64,000 bases of DNA from Haloferax sp. Atlit-12N (GTDB lineage Archaea; Halobacteriota; Halobacteria; Halobacteriales; Haloferacaceae): contig NZ_PSYW01000005.1 of assembly GCF_003383095.1 (NCBI RefSeq), positions 124,001-188,000 on the forward strand, given 5' to 3'. The notes beneath the pieces were generated by a model. The model searched no databases, was not told where the DNA came from, and was given only the letters and a program-made list of their open reading frames with translations. This document shows positions 36,696 to 49,265 of the stretch, in pieces (the stretch's first letter is position 1; every line of letters begins with the position of its first letter). The position numbers and the translations under genes were made by a program.

Positions 36696-39251
36696 TTACT
36701 CGTCGTCCGCGTCGGTTTCCGCGTCCCCTTCCACGTCGTCCAGTTCCTCGTCTTCGGTCGTCATCGCGGCCGGAATCACGTCGACGGAGGCCACGTCGTC
36801 GCCCTCGTCGAGGTCCATCACGATGACGCCCATCGTGTTGCGGCCGACCGTCGAGATGTCCTCGACGGGCGTCCGGAGAATCTGGCCCTCGTCGGACATG
36901 ACGACGAGGTGGTCGCCCTCGCCGACCGTGTTGATGGCGCAGACCGGGCCGTTCCGCTCGTTGGTCTTGATGTCGATGAGCCCCTTGCCGTTTCGGGACT
37001 GCTTGCGGTAGGCGTCGAGGTCCGTGCGCTTCCCGTAGCCGTTCTCGGTGACGGTGAGAATCCAGCTGTGGTGGGCCTCGTCGATGGCGGCCACGCCGGC
37101 GACCACGTCGTCGCCGGTCAGTTTGATGCCGCGGACGCCGCGGGCCGAGCGGCCCATCGCGCGCACTTCGTCCTCGTCGAAGCGGATAGACATTCCCTGT
37201 TCGGTGCCGATGACGAGGTCGCTTTCGCCGTCGGTGACCTCCACGTCGACGAGTTCGTCGCCCTCGTCGAGTTTGGTGGCGATGATACCCGTCGAGAGGA
37301 TGTTCTGGAACCGGTCGGTGCCGGTCCGCTTGATGTAGCCGTTCTGGGTCACCATCGTCAGGTAGCCCTCGATATCTTCGAGGTCGTCGCAGTTGACGAC
37401 GGCGGTAATCTCCTCGCCGTCGTCGAAGTCGAGCAGGTTGACCGCCGACTTCCCGCGGGCGGTCCGCGACATCTCGGGCACCTGGTAGGCCTTGAGTTGG
37501 TAGACCTGTCCGTGGTTGGTGAAACAGAGCAGGTCGTCGTGGGTGTTCGTGACGAACACCGACGAGACGTTGTCGCCCTCCTTGAGGTCCGTCCCGATGA
37601 TGCCCTTGCCGCCGCGGTGCTGGGCGCGGAACCGGGAGACCGGCATGCGCTTGATGTAGTCGTCCTCGCTGACGATGACGACCACGTCCTCCTCGGGGAT
37701 GAGGTCGGCGCGGGTGACCTCGCCGGTGTTGGCGACAAAGGAGGTCCGCCGGTCGTCGGCGTACTCGTCTTTGATGTCGAGCAGTTCGGACTCGATGACT
37801 GCGTCGAGTTCCGACTGGTCGCCGAGGATGGTTTCGAGGCGCTCGATGGTCGCCTGTACGTCCTCGTACTCGTCTTCGATTTCGGCCGCCTCCATCGAGG
37901 TGAGCGAGCCGAGCTGCATCGAGACGATGTGGTTCGCCTGCTCCTCGGAGAAGTCGAACGTCGGCAGGGGTTCACCGTCGACTTCGACTTCGACCTCGCC
38001 GCGGAGCGCGGCCTTCGCGTCGTCGCGGCTCTCGGAGTTCCGGATGGTCTCGACCACGTCGTCGATGTTGTCGAGGGCCTTCAGGCGGCCTTCGAGGATG
38101 TGCGCGCGGTCTTCGGCCTCGGCGAGTTCGTACTCGGAGCGCCGGCGGACCACGTCGCGGCGGTGGTCGAGGTAGTGTTCGAGCGTCTCCTTGAGCGTCA
38201 GCACCTGCGGCTGACCGTCCACGAGCGCGAGGTTGATGACGCCGAACGTGGATTCGAGATGGTTGTCGAGAAGCTGGTTCTTGACGACCTCGGCCATCGC
38301 GCCGCGCTTGAGTTCGATGACGACGCGGATGCCGTCGCGGTCGGACTCGTCGCGGATGTCGCGGATGCCCTCTATCTTGCCCTCGTTCACGTCGTCGGCG
38401 ATGCGCTCGATGAGGCGGGCCTTGTTCTCCTGATACGGGAGTTCGTTGATGACGATGCGGCCTTCCTCCTCGAACACGTCGTAGTCGGCGCGGACGCGGA
38501 CGCGACCGCGACCCGTCTTGTACGCCTTGTGGACCGCGTTGCGGCCGACGATGTTCGCGCCGGTCGGGAAGTCCGGGCCCTTGATGTGTTCCATCAGGTC
38601 CGGGATGGTCGCCTCGGGGTTCTCGATGAGTTCGACGGTGGCGTCGATGACCTCGCCGAGGTTGTGCGGCGGGATGTTCGTGGACATCCCGACCGCGATG
38701 CCGGACGACCCGTTGACGAGCAGGTTCGGGAACGACGACGGGAGGACCGTCGGCTCCTCCTTGCGGTCGTCGTAGTTCGACTGGAAGTCGACGGTGTCCT
38801 TGTCGATGTCGTCGAGGAGTTCCTCGGCGATGGGAGACATCCGCGCCTCCGTATAGCGCATCGCGGCCGGCGGGTCGCCGTCGACCGAGCCGAAGTTACC
38901 CTGCCCGTCGACGAGCGGGTAGCGCATGGAGAAGTCTTGCGCCATGCGCGCGAGGGTGTCGTAGATGGCGGAGTCGCCGTGGGGGTGGTAGTCACCCATC
39001 GTCTCGCCCACGATGGACGAGGACTTGCGGTGCGACGAGTTGGAGGTCACGCCGGCCTGATGCATCGCGTACAGGATGCGTCGGTGGACTGGCTTGAGGC
39101 CGTCGCGCACGTCGGGGAGCGCCCGACCCGCGATGACCGACATCGCGTAGTCGATGTACGACTGCTCCATCTCGTCTTCGATGCGCGCGTTCTTGACTTC
39201 GGCCGCGATACCCGCGCCCGGTTCGAAAGAATCTGGTGCGTCAGAGCTCAT
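36696..39251 (-). CDS. gyrA: DNA gyrase subunit A
   Basis: An 851-residue type IIA topoisomerase A subunit. The breakage-reunion domain contains [11 protein letters not shown] (about 88-98) and [10 protein letters not shown] with the catalytic Tyr133. The C-terminal half (about 500-800) has the DNA-wrapping beta-pinwheel blades, with the GyrA-box-like [10 protein letters not shown] near residue 545. A short acidic tail ends the protein. The ATG at 39251 lies one base after the gyrB stop, so gyrB-gyrA form one operon. It introduces negative supercoils with GyrB. Confidence 0.97.
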   Translation of the reverse strand: MSSDAPDSFEPGAGIAAEVKNARIEDEMEQSYIDYAMSVIAGRALPDVRDGLKPVHRRILYAMHQAGVTSNSSHRKSSSIVGETMGDYHPHGDSAIYDTLARMAQDFSMRYPLVDGQGNFGSVDGDPPAAMRYTEARMSPIAEELLDDIDKDTVDFQSNYDDRKEEPTVLPSSFPNLLVNGSSGIAVGMSTNIPPHNLGEVIDATVELIENPEATIPDLMEHIKGPDFPTGANIVGRNAVHKAYKTGRGRVRVRADYDVFEEEGRIVINELPYQENKARLIERIADDVNEGKIEGIRDIRDESDRDGIRVVIELKRGAMAEVVKNQLLDNHLESTFGVINLALVDGQPQVLTLKETLEHYLDHRRDVVRRRSEYELAEAEDRAHILEGRLKALDNIDDVVETIRNSESRDDAKAALRGEVEVEVDGEPLPTFDFSEEQANHIVSMQLGSLTSMEAAEIEDEYEDVQATIERLETILGDQSELDAVIESELLDIKDEYADDRRTSFVANTGEVTRADLIPEEDVVVIVSEDDYIKRMPVSRFRAQHRGGKGIIGTDLKEGDNVSSVFVTNTHDDLLCFTNHGQVYQLKAYQVPEMSRTARGKSAVNLLDFDDGEEITAVVNCDDLEDIEGYLTMVTQNGYIKRTGTDRFQNILSTGIIATKLDEGDELVDVEVTDGESDLVIGTEQGMSIRFDEDEVRAMGRSARGVRGIKLTGDDVVAGVAAIDEAHHSWILTVTENGYGKRTDLDAYRKQSRNGKGLIDIKTNERNGPVCAINTVGEGDHLVVMSDEGQILRTPVEDISTVGRNTMGVIVMDLDEGDDVASVDVIPAAMTTEDEELDDVEGDAETDADDE

Positions 39252-39252
39252 G

Positions 39253-41206
<1,954 letters not shown>

Positions 41207-41390
41207 CTCGCACGCGCGGGCGCGTACTACTTACTGGAGTCCCGCGTAGCGGTTTCCGCGTCCGGCGATTTCGACCGGCTGACGCGTGTTTCGTGGGTGA
41301 CTCTGTGTAGCATGATTCGTCGTTTTGTTGTGGACAGCCTTCGACGCGCGTCAACACCCGGATTTCACTTTCACTCCGTTGCCGGTGAGT

Positions 41391-41397
41391 ACTTAAC
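41391..41397 (+). promoter_or_regulatory. TATA-like box of top6B-top6A
   Basis: ACTTAAC is centred about 32 nt before the ATG at 41426. This argues against the earlier in-frame ATG at 41297. Confidence 0.45.
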
Positions 41398-41425
41398 GCG
41401 GGACTGGGTAGATGCGCATCAGGAA

Positions 41426-43822
41426 ATGACCTCGTTCCAGTCGACACTCGGTGACGAGCCGGGGATCGCAGAGGAGCTGGCGAAGGGCCAGCGGGAGATC
41501 TCCATCGCCGAGTTCTTCGAGAAGAACAAGCACATGTTGGGCTTCGACAGCGGAGCCCGCGGGTTGGTCACCGCCGTCAAGGAGGCGGTGGACAACGCGC
41601 TCGACGCCACGGAGGAGGCGGGCATCCAGCCCGACATCTACGTGGAAATCGCCGAGGCGGGCGACTACTACCGCCTCGTCATCGAGGACAACGGGCCGGG
41701 CATCACGAAAGAGCAGGTGCCCAAAGTGTTCGGGAAGCTCCTCTACGGCTCTCGCTTCCACGCGCGCGAACAGTCCCGCGGCCAGCAGGGTATCGGTATC
41801 TCCGCGGCGGTCCTCTACTCGCAGTTGACGAGCGGGAAGCCCGCCAAGGTGACGAGTCGGACGCAGGGCTCGGAGGACGCCGAGTACTTCGAACTCGTCA
41901 TCAACACGGACCAGAACGAACCCGAGATTCGCACCGAGAAGACGACCTCGTGGGACCGCCCCCACGGCACGCGCATCGAGTTGGAGATGGAAGCCAACAT
42001 GCGCGCCCGCCAACAGCTTCACGACTATATCCTCCACACGGCGGTCGTCAACCCCCACGCCCGCATCGAACTCCGGGAACCCGGCCTCGACGAGCCGATG
42101 AAGTTCGAGCGGGCGACCGACCAGCTTCCGAAGCAGACGAAGGAGATTCGTCCCCACCCCCACGGCGTCGAACTCGGGACGCTCCTGAAGATGCTCTCGG
42201 CGACCGAGTCGTACTCCGTCTCCGGCTTCCTCCAAGAGGAGTTCACCCGCGTCGGCGCGAAGACCTCCGACAAGGTTCACGACGCCTTCCGCGACCGGCA
42301 CTTCGGCCGCGAGATGACGTGGCGGACGCCCGACGCGACCGAGGCGGACGAACTCGTCGCCGTCGTCGAGGACGCCGTCGCCAACAAGGGCAAGGAGGCG
42401 ACCGCGGCGTTCGCGGACGAACTGGTCGATATCGTCGTCGGCAAGGACCGCATCGCCCACGGCGAACTCGTCACCATCGTCGGAAACGTCGCCGAGACGG
42501 TCGGCGAGGAGACCGACACCTCGTTCGGCGAGACGGTCCGCGAGAACGTCGTCGAGGCGCTGTGGCCCGTCCTCACCGACGACCGCGAGGGCGACGTGTA
42601 CGCCATCGTCGACGACGTGACGACCACGCAGAAAGACGACGCCGGCAAGCTGTCGATGGCGCGCTCTATCGCCACGCAGTTCGCCGAGACGACCGGCCCG
42701 GCCGACCGCGCCACCCGCGGCGAGGTGGCCGAGTTCGTCGCGTGGGCCGCCGAGCGAACCAAAGAACGCGAGGACGAGACCTACGGCGAGACGGCACAGG
42801 AGAACATCGCCGACGCCGTCTGGTCGCGAATGCGCACCGTCGCCGACGAGGTGCCGAAGGTCCGAGAGGTCGCCGACGACCGCGACGTGGCCCGCGACCT
42901 GCTCGACGCGATGCGCGAGACGGACATCCTCGCGCCGCCGACGGACTGCCTCTCTCCAATCTCCGCGGACCTCGTGGAAGCCGGCCTGAAAAAGGAGTTC
43001 GACGCCGACTTCTACGCCGCGGCGACCCGCGACGCCGAGGTCCACGGCGGCGACCCGTTCATCGTCGAGGCCGGCATCGCCTACGGCGGCGAACTGAAGT
43101 CCGAGGGGAAAATCGACCTGCTCCGCTTCGCCAACCGCGTCCCGCTCGTCTACCAGCAGGGGGCGTGTACCATCACCCACGTCGTCAAGGACATCGGCTG
43201 GCGGAACTACGGCCTCGACCAACCGGGCGGCAGCGGCATGCCGAACGGCCCCGCGGTCCTCATGGTCCACGTCGCCTCCACGAACGTCCCCTTCACGAGC
43301 GAGTCGAAGGACGCGCTCGCGGACGTGCCGGCGATTCAAGACGAGGTCGAACTCGCCATCCGCGAGGCGGCCCGCGAACTCAAGTCCTACCTCTCGAAGC
43401 GGCGGTCGCTCCAGAAGCGCCGCAAGAAACAGGACGTGCTCGGGCGCATCCTCCCGCAGATGGCGACGAAGCTCTCGGAGGTCACCGGCCGACCGGAGCC
43501 CAACATCGACGGCGCGCTCGGCCGCATCATGAACAACCTGACCGTCGAGCGCGCCGTCGAAGACGGCGAGGTGACGCTCACGGTGAAGAACTACTCCAAC
43601 ACGAACGAGTCGCCGGACATCACGGACATCGTCTCGGCGGAGCCGGGCGGCCTCGACGGCGAGGCGACGGTCGTCGACCTCGACGGGGAGTGGTTCGTCA
43701 AGTGGAACCCCGAGGTGTCGTCCGGTGAGACGGCGACGCTCACGTACTCGGTCGCACAGGACGCGTCGTTCGACATCAACGTCGACGGCGTCGAGACGGA
43801 GAAACTCACGGTGAACGTATAA
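41426..43822 (+). CDS. top6B: DNA topoisomerase VI subunit B
   Basis: A 798-residue subunit. The GHKL ATPase domain (1-240) has [19 protein letters not shown] and [20 protein letters not shown]. The H2TH region starts near 245. A 190-residue insert at about 302-492, absent from shorter Top6B, consists of four related helical repeats of about 40 residues. The transducer follows (about 510-690), then an Ig-like C-terminal domain (705-798). The ATG at 41426 ([10 protein letters not shown]) is chosen from the promoter position. With Top6A it relaxes and decatenates DNA using ATP. The next gene begins in its stop codon. Confidence 0.95.
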   Translation: MTSFQSTLGDEPGIAEELAKGQREISIAEFFEKNKHMLGFDSGARGLVTAVKEAVDNALDATEEAGIQPDIYVEIAEAGDYYRLVIEDNGPGITKEQVPKVFGKLLYGSRFHAREQSRGQQGIGISAAVLYSQLTSGKPAKVTSRTQGSEDAEYFELVINTDQNEPEIRTEKTTSWDRPHGTRIELEMEANMRARQQLHDYILHTAVVNPHARIELREPGLDEPMKFERATDQLPKQTKEIRPHPHGVELGTLLKMLSATESYSVSGFLQEEFTRVGAKTSDKVHDAFRDRHFGREMTWRTPDATEADELVAVVEDAVANKGKEATAAFADELVDIVVGKDRIAHGELVTIVGNVAETVGEETDTSFGETVRENVVEALWPVLTDDREGDVYAIVDDVTTTQKDDAGKLSMARSIATQFAETTGPADRATRGEVAEFVAWAAERTKEREDETYGETAQENIADAVWSRMRTVADEVPKVREVADDRDVARDLLDAMRETDILAPPTDCLSPISADLVEAGLKKEFDADFYAAATRDAEVHGGDPFIVEAGIAYGGELKSEGKIDLLRFANRVPLVYQQGACTITHVVKDIGWRNYGLDQPGGSGMPNGPAVLMVHVASTNVPFTSESKDALADVPAIQDEVELAIREAARELKSYLSKRRSLQKRRKKQDVLGRILPQMATKLSEVTGRPEPNIDGALGRIMNNLTVERAVEDGEVTLTVKNYSNTNESPDITDIVSAEPGGLDGEATVVDLDGEWFVKWNPEVSSGETATLTYSVAQDASFDINVDGVETEKLTVNV

Positions 43823-44922
43823 TGGCATCCGAACGGAAGACATCCGAGGAACGCGCCCGCGAGCGTCTCATCGACCTCGCGGCTGAGTTCTACGACCAGT
43901 TCGACGCGGGGGAGATTCCGCACATGACGCTCCCGACGCGGACGAAAAGCAACATCGAGTACGACGAGAACTCCAACGTCTGGGTGTACGGCGACCGGAC
44001 CTCGACGCGCTCTGCGAACAGCGTCCGGGGGGCGAGAAAGCTCCTGAAGGCTTCCTACACCATCGAGTTCCTCGCGCGGCAGTTGGAGGAGGACCGCTCG
44101 TCCACCCTTCGTGAGCTGTACTACATCTCGGAGTCGTGGGACGCAGAAGAGGCGCACTTCTCCGACCAAGACGAGTCGAACCAGCTCATCGAGGACCTCG
44201 AAATCGTCTCCGAGGTCACCCGCGAGGACTTCCACATGCGGCCCGAGGAGTCGGGTGCGACCCTCATGGGCCCGCTCGAACTCCGCGAGCAGACTCGCCG
44301 CGGCGAGCGCGACATCCACTGCCAACTCGACGTGGGCGAGGGCGGCTACCAGATTCCGAACAACCCCGACACCATCGAGTTCCTCGACCACGACATCGAC
44401 TTCGTCCTCTGCGTGGAGACCGGTGGTATGCGCGACCGCCTCGTCGAAAACGGCTTCGACGACGAGTACAACGTGCTCATCGTCCACCTGAAGGGTCAGC
44501 CCGCGCGGGCGACTCGTCGCATCACGAAGCGCCTGCACAACGAACTCGACCTGCCGGTCGTGGTCTTCACCGACGGCGACCCGTGGTCCTACCGCATCTT
44601 CGGCTCCGTCGCCTACGGCTCCATCAAGTCCGCGCACTTGTCGGAGCACCTCGCGACGCCGGAAGCCAGGTTCGTCGGCATCCAGCCGCAGGACATCGTG
44701 GACTACGACCTCCCGACCGACCCGCTCGCGGACTCCGACATCAACGCCCTCCAGTCCGAACTGGAGGACCCGCGGTTCATGGGCGACTACTGGACCGAAC
44801 AGATAGAACTGCAACTCGACATCGGCAAGAAGGCCGAACAGCAGGCGCTTGCCTCCCGCGGTCTCGACTTCGTGACCGACGAGTACCTGCCGACGCGGCT
44901 CGACGAGATGGGCGTCATCTAA
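43822..44922 (+). CDS. top6A: DNA topoisomerase VI subunit A (Spo11-like)
   Basis: A 366-residue subunit. The winged-helix CAP domain carries [10 protein letters not shown] with the Tyr pair 100-101, one of which attacks DNA. The TOPRIM domain has [13 protein letters not shown] and [15 protein letters not shown] with the acidic metal ligands. It starts one base within the top6B stop (TAATG), so it is coupled to top6B. It is the cleavage subunit of the A2B2 enzyme, homologous to meiotic Spo11. Confidence 0.96.
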   Translation: MASERKTSEERARERLIDLAAEFYDQFDAGEIPHMTLPTRTKSNIEYDENSNVWVYGDRTSTRSANSVRGARKLLKASYTIEFLARQLEEDRSSTLRELYYISESWDAEEAHFSDQDESNQLIEDLEIVSEVTREDFHMRPEESGATLMGPLELREQTRRGERDIHCQLDVGEGGYQIPNNPDTIEFLDHDIDFVLCVETGGMRDRLVENGFDDEYNVLIVHLKGQPARATRRITKRLHNELDLPVVVFTDGDPWSYRIFGSVAYGSIKSAHLSEHLATPEARFVGIQPQDIVDYDLPTDPLADSDINALQSELEDPRFMGDYWTEQIELQLDIGKKAEQQALASRGLDFVTDEYLPTRLDEMGVI

Positions 44923-44928
44923 CTCCGG

Positions 44929-45171
44929 TCACCCCCGGTCGCCGCTTTTCTCCCGCTCCGCTCCGGACCGATTGAACAGCGCCACGATAGTGTAGCCGCC
45001 GTAGAACCCGAGGGTGTGTATCGCCACCTCGGTCGCGAAGTCCGTGGCGGTTCGAATGGGTTCGAGATGGAGAAACAGCGCGTCGGTTGTCACGACGACG
45101 AGCGTGACGACGAGACAGATGAGGAGTCGGCGACCGCTGAAAAGCGGGCTCGACCGGAGGGCGTCGCGCAT
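44929..45171 (-). CDS. Small two-helix membrane protein (80 aa)
   Basis: MRDALRSSPLFSGRRLLICLVVTLVV begins a first helix (about 14-34), then a short loop and a second helix (about 47-65). The tail is charged (NRSGAEREKSGDRG). Its end lies 6 bp from the convergent top6A stop. It resembles small DUF2061-like membrane proteins in shape, but I do not claim that family. Confidence 0.62.
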   Translation of the reverse strand: MRDALRSSPLFSGRRLLICLVVTLVVVTTDALFLHLEPIRTATDFATEVAIHTLGFYGGYTIVALFNRSGAEREKSGDRG

Positions 45172-45250
45172 GGGCGGTCCGACGGCCGCCTGCTGTATGT
45201 GTCTGTTGCCGCGGGGAGGGTTCGGGGCCCTCGCCGCTCGCGGTTCGCGC

Positions 45251-46084
45251 TTACGGATACAGCCCGTCGCCGCGGAATCCGTCGAAATAGCGTCTAATAA
45301 CGCCGTTCAGCGTTCGTGGCTCGCTCGTCGCGAGGTTGTGTCCCGCCCCGGAGAACAGCGCGAGCGTCGCGTCCGCGACGCCGTCTTTGAGTTCCCGAAT
45401 CCGCGGTTCGGGAAAGAGTCGGTCCGACTTCCCGGCGGCGACGAGCGTCGGCGCGTCGATGTCGCCGAGTATCTCTCGGGAGTCGTGTTCGAGACAGGCC
45501 GTACAGGAGACGACGGCGTCGGCGGGGACGGCGGGCCGGAAGTCGACGACTCGGCCGGCCGCCTCGATGAGTGACGGGGCGACGGTCGCTTCGAGCCCCG
45601 TCGCCGCCTCCCGCTCCGCGTCGGCGACGACCTCGGCCCAGCGACCCTTGCCCGCCAGCGAGCGCCAGCGCGTCACGACGTTCTCGCCGTGGCCGCCGAG
45701 TCGCGTCCCGGCGGAGACGACGGCCAGCGAGTCCACGTAGTCGCCGTAGTCGGCGGCGAGATACTGGGCGACGAGGCCGCCCATCGAGACGCCGATAACG
45801 TCGGCCGGCCACAGGTCCTGTTCGTCGATGACGCCGGCGTAGCCCGCTGCGATGTCGCGCGTGGTCGAACCGACCGGGAGGTGTCGCGGTCGGCCGACCA
45901 CCCACACGTCGCGGTCGTCGAACTCGCGGAACAGTCCGGCGAGCGCCGCCGCAGTCGCGCGGTTCGGGTCAGTGCGCTGGAAGGCGTCGGAGAGGCCGGG
46001 AAGCACCACGAGCGGGTCGGCGTCGGCGTCGCCGAAGCGGTAGTAGGGCCGCCGGCCGCCGAGCATGCCGTAGTCGAGGTCCAT
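45251..46084 (-). CDS. Alpha/beta hydrolase
   Basis: A 277-residue hydrolase. PLVVLPGLSDAFQ begins the first strand. The nucleophile elbow is GVSMGG; the likely catalytic His lies in FSGAGHNLAT near the C-terminus; IDAPTLVAAGKSDRLFP carries the acid. The start is ATG 46084, with a T-rich TTTTGCC about 27 nt upstream. The protein is close to general esterase/lactonase hydrolases. Substrate unknown. Confidence 0.83.
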   Translation of the reverse strand: MDLDYGMLGGRRPYYRFGDADADPLVVLPGLSDAFQRTDPNRATAAALAGLFREFDDRDVWVVGRPRHLPVGSTTRDIAAGYAGVIDEQDLWPADVIGVSMGGLVAQYLAADYGDYVDSLAVVSAGTRLGGHGENVVTRWRSLAGKGRWAEVVADAEREAATGLEATVAPSLIEAAGRVVDFRPAVPADAVVSCTACLEHDSREILGDIDAPTLVAAGKSDRLFPEPRIRELKDGVADATLALFSGAGHNLATSEPRTLNGVIRRYFDGFRGDGLYP

Positions 46085-46164
46085 ACGCGAACGGACGGCC
46101 CGGCGCGGCAAAATCGTTCTGTCCGTTCGTCAGTCCGTCCGGCTGTCCGCCCCGCCGTTCCGCC

Positions 46165-46872
46165 TCAGACTTGGTCCGGGTCGTCGAGGACGACCGGGAT
46201 ACCGCGGTTCGCCACGTCCACGACGAAGGCGTCCGGGTCGGTTTCGAGAAGCGGAATGGTGTTGTAGTGAATCGGGAGCACGAGGTCGGGGTCGAGCGTC
46301 TCCGCGAGGTCGGCGGCCTCGTGGCGGTCCATCACGACCGAACCGCCGATGTTGGCGAGAAACAGCGAGACTTCGAGGTGTTTGTGGCCTTCGAGCACGT
46401 CGGAGTCGCCGGGCCAGAAGACGGTCCGGTCGGCAATCGAGATGTGGAAGCCGCAGCCGAAGCCCTGCGGGTGGACCACGTCGCCGTCGCGGAGATGTGG
46501 CCCGTCGGGGTCGTTGAACGCCGGGAGCGACCACACGTCGACCTCGCCGACGGTGAGGTGGTCCTCCTCGCCGACGCGGACCGTCTCGTAGGGGAGGTCT
46601 TCGACCGGCACCACGTCTCGGTCGATGGTCGCGGCGTCGACACCTTCGAAGGCGACGACGGTCGCGTCGGCGTCGGCGACCTGTTCGATGGCGTCGGAGT
46701 CGTAGTGGTGGTTGTGCGTGACTAAAATCAGGTCGCCGTCGCGGGCGTAGTAGTCGTCGAGGACGCCGTAGCGTCCGGGGTCGAAGTAGACGACGAAGCC
46801 GTCGGGCGACTCGATTCTGACGGTCGCGTAGCCGAGCCACGACACGTCGAGGCCGTCGTGTTTGATGGTCAT
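46165..46872 (-). CDS. MBL-fold metal-dependent hydrolase (UlaG-like)
   Basis: A 235-residue protein starting MTIKHDGLDVSWLGYATVRI. The first zinc motif reads THNHHYDSD (52-60), a variant of HxHxDH. FWPGDSDVLEGHKHLEVSLF and a late LPIHYNTIP provide further ligands. ATG 46872 is used because CTTTTTACC lies about 27 nt upstream. The family includes lactonases and phosphodiesterases with shallow pockets; activity is unknown. Confidence 0.82.
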   Translation of the reverse strand: MTIKHDGLDVSWLGYATVRIESPDGFVVYFDPGRYGVLDDYYARDGDLILVTHNHHYDSDAIEQVADADATVVAFEGVDAATIDRDVVPVEDLPYETVRVGEEDHLTVGEVDVWSLPAFNDPDGPHLRDGDVVHPQGFGCGFHISIADRTVFWPGDSDVLEGHKHLEVSLFLANIGGSVVMDRHEAADLAETLDPDLVLPIHYNTIPLLETDPDAFVVDVANRGIPVVLDDPDQV

Positions 46873-46965
46873 ACGCGACACCTCGAACCGAGGGGTAAAA
46901 AGCGCGGCTCTCGGGGCGAGGCGTCCGGTGCGACGGGCGACGGGCGCGGATGCGCGGGCCCTCGC

Positions 46966-47316
46966 TCAGACGAGCGTGTCGCGCAGGACGCCGAACACGA
47001 CGAGGCTCCACAGGGACACGCCGGCCCCGTAGAACAGGAGGGTGAGGCGGAGCGAGGTGTCCGTCTCGACGGTCGACCACAGCCCCGCGTTCGAGACGAC
47101 CCTGTTCGTCCCGCCCTTCTCGCCCGCGTGTTCGACGTTGCTGGGTCCCATCTGTCCCACGGCACCGCCGCCGAGCACGACGAGGAGCACGCCGACTCCC
47201 GTCAACCCGAGCATGTACAGTCCCGAGTGCGTGGCGAAATACACACTTCCGACCGTGAGCAGACCGAGGAGGCCCGTATAGAGGAAGAGCGGCTTCAGGA
47301 GGGCGTCAAGATTCAC
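46966..47316 (-). CDS. Three-helix membrane protein
   Basis: A 116-residue protein that starts at a GTG (MNLDALLKPLFLYTGLL). Hydrophobic segments lie at about 10-27, 33-53 and 90-110, separated by a polar loop with VEHAGEKGGTNRVVSN. A GATATACTG box (47350-47361, minus strand) is about 36-45 nt upstream, so a short leader is possible. It resembles haloarchaeal DUF-type membrane proteins with a lumenal loop; function unknown. Confidence 0.66.
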   Translation of the reverse strand: MNLDALLKPLFLYTGLLGLLTVGSVYFATHSGLYMLGLTGVGVLLVVLGGGAVGQMGPSNVEHAGEKGGTNRVVSNAGLWSTVETDTSLRLTLLFYGAGVSLWSLVVFGVLRDTLV

Positions 47317-47389
47317 GTGTGGTCACCGTGGGGAAACGTCGAGGCACCGACAGTATATCTCTTTGGGCGTGGCTCGCGGCGAACGTCGC

Positions 47390-49147
47390 TTACTGCGAGT
47401 CGGCCAGTCGCTCGACGCGTTCCAGCGAGTCGGTCGTCTCGGCGGTTTTGTCCTCGCGGACGGTGACGAACCGCGGGAATCGAAGCGCGTAGCCCGAGGA
47501 GTACGTCGGCGACGCCTGAATCTCCTCGTAGCCGACCTCGAAGACGACCGACGGGCGGATGTCGACCTCCTTGCCGGACTCCCGTTCGATTTCGGGTTCG
47601 AGGAGGTCGGTCAACTCGGCCAACTCCTCGTCGGTGATGCCCGTGGCGACCTTGCCGATGGTTTCGAAGGCGTCGTCGCCGGACTCGGCTTCGACGCGGG
47701 CCGAAAGGAGGAACGTTCCGAGGAACTCCGCGCGGCGGCCCTCGCCCCACTCCGCGCCGGTGACGACGAGGTCGAGCGTCTCCACGTCGGGCTTGCGCTT
47801 CAGCCAGTTCTTCCCGCGGTCGCCCGGCGAGTACGGAGCGTCGGGGTTCTTCAGCATGATGCCCTCGTGGCCGGCGTCGAGAGAATCGGCCTCGTAGGCG
47901 GCGATTTCGTCGGGGTCGTCCGAGAGGAGGAGGTCCGAGACAGCCGCCGACTCGTCGCCGAGGACCGCGGTCAGTCGGTCGTGGCGGGCGGCAAGCGGGT
48001 CGGTCAGGAGGTCGTCGCCGTCGGCGTGCAGACAGTCGAACGCCCGGAGTTCGACCCGGACCTCCTCGCGCATCCGTCCCACGTCGTGCTTCCGGCGGAA
48101 GCGCCGGAGAATCTCCTGAAACGGGAGGGGTTCGCCGTCGTCGTCCATCGCCACGACCTCGCCGTCGAGGATGACGGGTTCGTCGACCGCGTCCGCGACG
48201 AACTCGACCACCTCGGGGAGCGCGCCGGTCACGTCCTCCATGTTGCGCGAGAACAGCGAGACCTCGCCGTCGGCGTCGCGGTGGACCTGCACGCGCGCGC
48301 CGTCGAACTTGGTCTCGACCGCGGCGGTCTCCCACTCGTCGAGCGCGTCGGCGGCCGTGCCGGCCTGCGCCAGCATCGCCTGTACGGGGCGACCGACTTC
48401 GAGGCGAACCCCGTCGAGGCCGGCTTCGCCCTCGTCGCGGGCGAGTTCGGCGACCATACCGTAGTCGTTCGACACCTGTAGGGCGCGGGCGACGGCGGCG
48501 ATGGCCTCGTTCCGGCGGTCGCGGGCGGCGTCTTCGGTCTCCGAGTCGGCGTCGTCGTCGCGGATGGCGGCGGCGTCCGCGGGGTCGACCAGGAACGCCT
48601 CCGCGACGGCGTCGCGGACGGCACCCTCGCCGACGCCGATGCGCATCTCCGAGAGGACGAGGCGGGCGAGGAAGCGCGCCTCGTCGGGGTCGGTTCGGTT
48701 GAACAGGCCGTAGAGCGTCTTGAGCTTCGTTTCTTCGCTGCCGGAGCCGGAGGCGGCCGCGAGGGCGCGGAGTTCCGAATCGACTTCGGCGACGGTCAGG
48801 CCGTCCTGTCCGCCCGAGCCGAAGGCGGCGAGGCCGCGCTGGCCGCCGAAGTCGTAGCTCGCGGCGACCGCGCCGATTTCGCCACGGTCGGCGAGGCGGT
48901 CTTCCACGTCGTCTGCGGAGACGTTCGGGCCGGCCGCGCGGGCGATGGCCTCGTGGCAGAGCCGCGGGCCGATGTCGAGCGTGGTCGAGTCCCACGCCGG
49001 GAAGACGCGACCTTGGACGAACCGGGCGACCGTCGGGAGGTCGTCGCCGGCGTCCGAAAAGAGGTCGGAGAGGAGCGAGACGACCGCGAGGTCCGCTGGC
49101 TCGGCTTCTATCTCGGCGGCGCGGGCGGCGAACTCGGCGAACTGCAT
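47390..49147 (-). CDS. ligA: ATP-dependent DNA ligase
   Basis: A 585-residue ligase. The N-terminal DNA-binding domain spans about 1-250. The adenylation motif ETKFDGARVQ holds the nucleophile Lys280. SRNMEDVTGALP, VILDGEVVA and GIMLKNPDAPYSPG, then NWLKRKPD, are motifs III, IIIa, IV and V. The OB domain ends FPRFVTVREDKTAETT. Length and motifs agree with the Haloferax LigA, which joins Okazaki fragments using ATP. The start at 49147 gives the usual length; the longer frame upstream looks non-coding. Confidence 0.95.
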   Translation of the reverse strand: MQFAEFAARAAEIEAEPADLAVVSLLSDLFSDAGDDLPTVARFVQGRVFPAWDSTTLDIGPRLCHEAIARAAGPNVSADDVEDRLADRGEIGAVAASYDFGGQRGLAAFGSGGQDGLTVAEVDSELRALAAASGSGSEETKLKTLYGLFNRTDPDEARFLARLVLSEMRIGVGEGAVRDAVAEAFLVDPADAAAIRDDDADSETEDAARDRRNEAIAAVARALQVSNDYGMVAELARDEGEAGLDGVRLEVGRPVQAMLAQAGTAADALDEWETAAVETKFDGARVQVHRDADGEVSLFSRNMEDVTGALPEVVEFVADAVDEPVILDGEVVAMDDDGEPLPFQEILRRFRRKHDVGRMREEVRVELRAFDCLHADGDDLLTDPLAARHDRLTAVLGDESAAVSDLLLSDDPDEIAAYEADSLDAGHEGIMLKNPDAPYSPGDRGKNWLKRKPDVETLDLVVTGAEWGEGRRAEFLGTFLLSARVEAESGDDAFETIGKVATGITDEELAELTDLLEPEIERESGKEVDIRPSVVFEVGYEEIQASPTYSSGYALRFPRFVTVREDKTAETTDSLERVERLADSQ

Positions 49148-49265
49148 CGTCCGTGGGTATCGCCGCGCGGGGCAAAAGCGTCTCGACAGTCGTCGGGGAT
49201 GTGATTCGCTGTCGAACGTCCGGAGTGCCGGGAAGTTGAAGGCGCTTGACGCCGGAACGCCGGGT

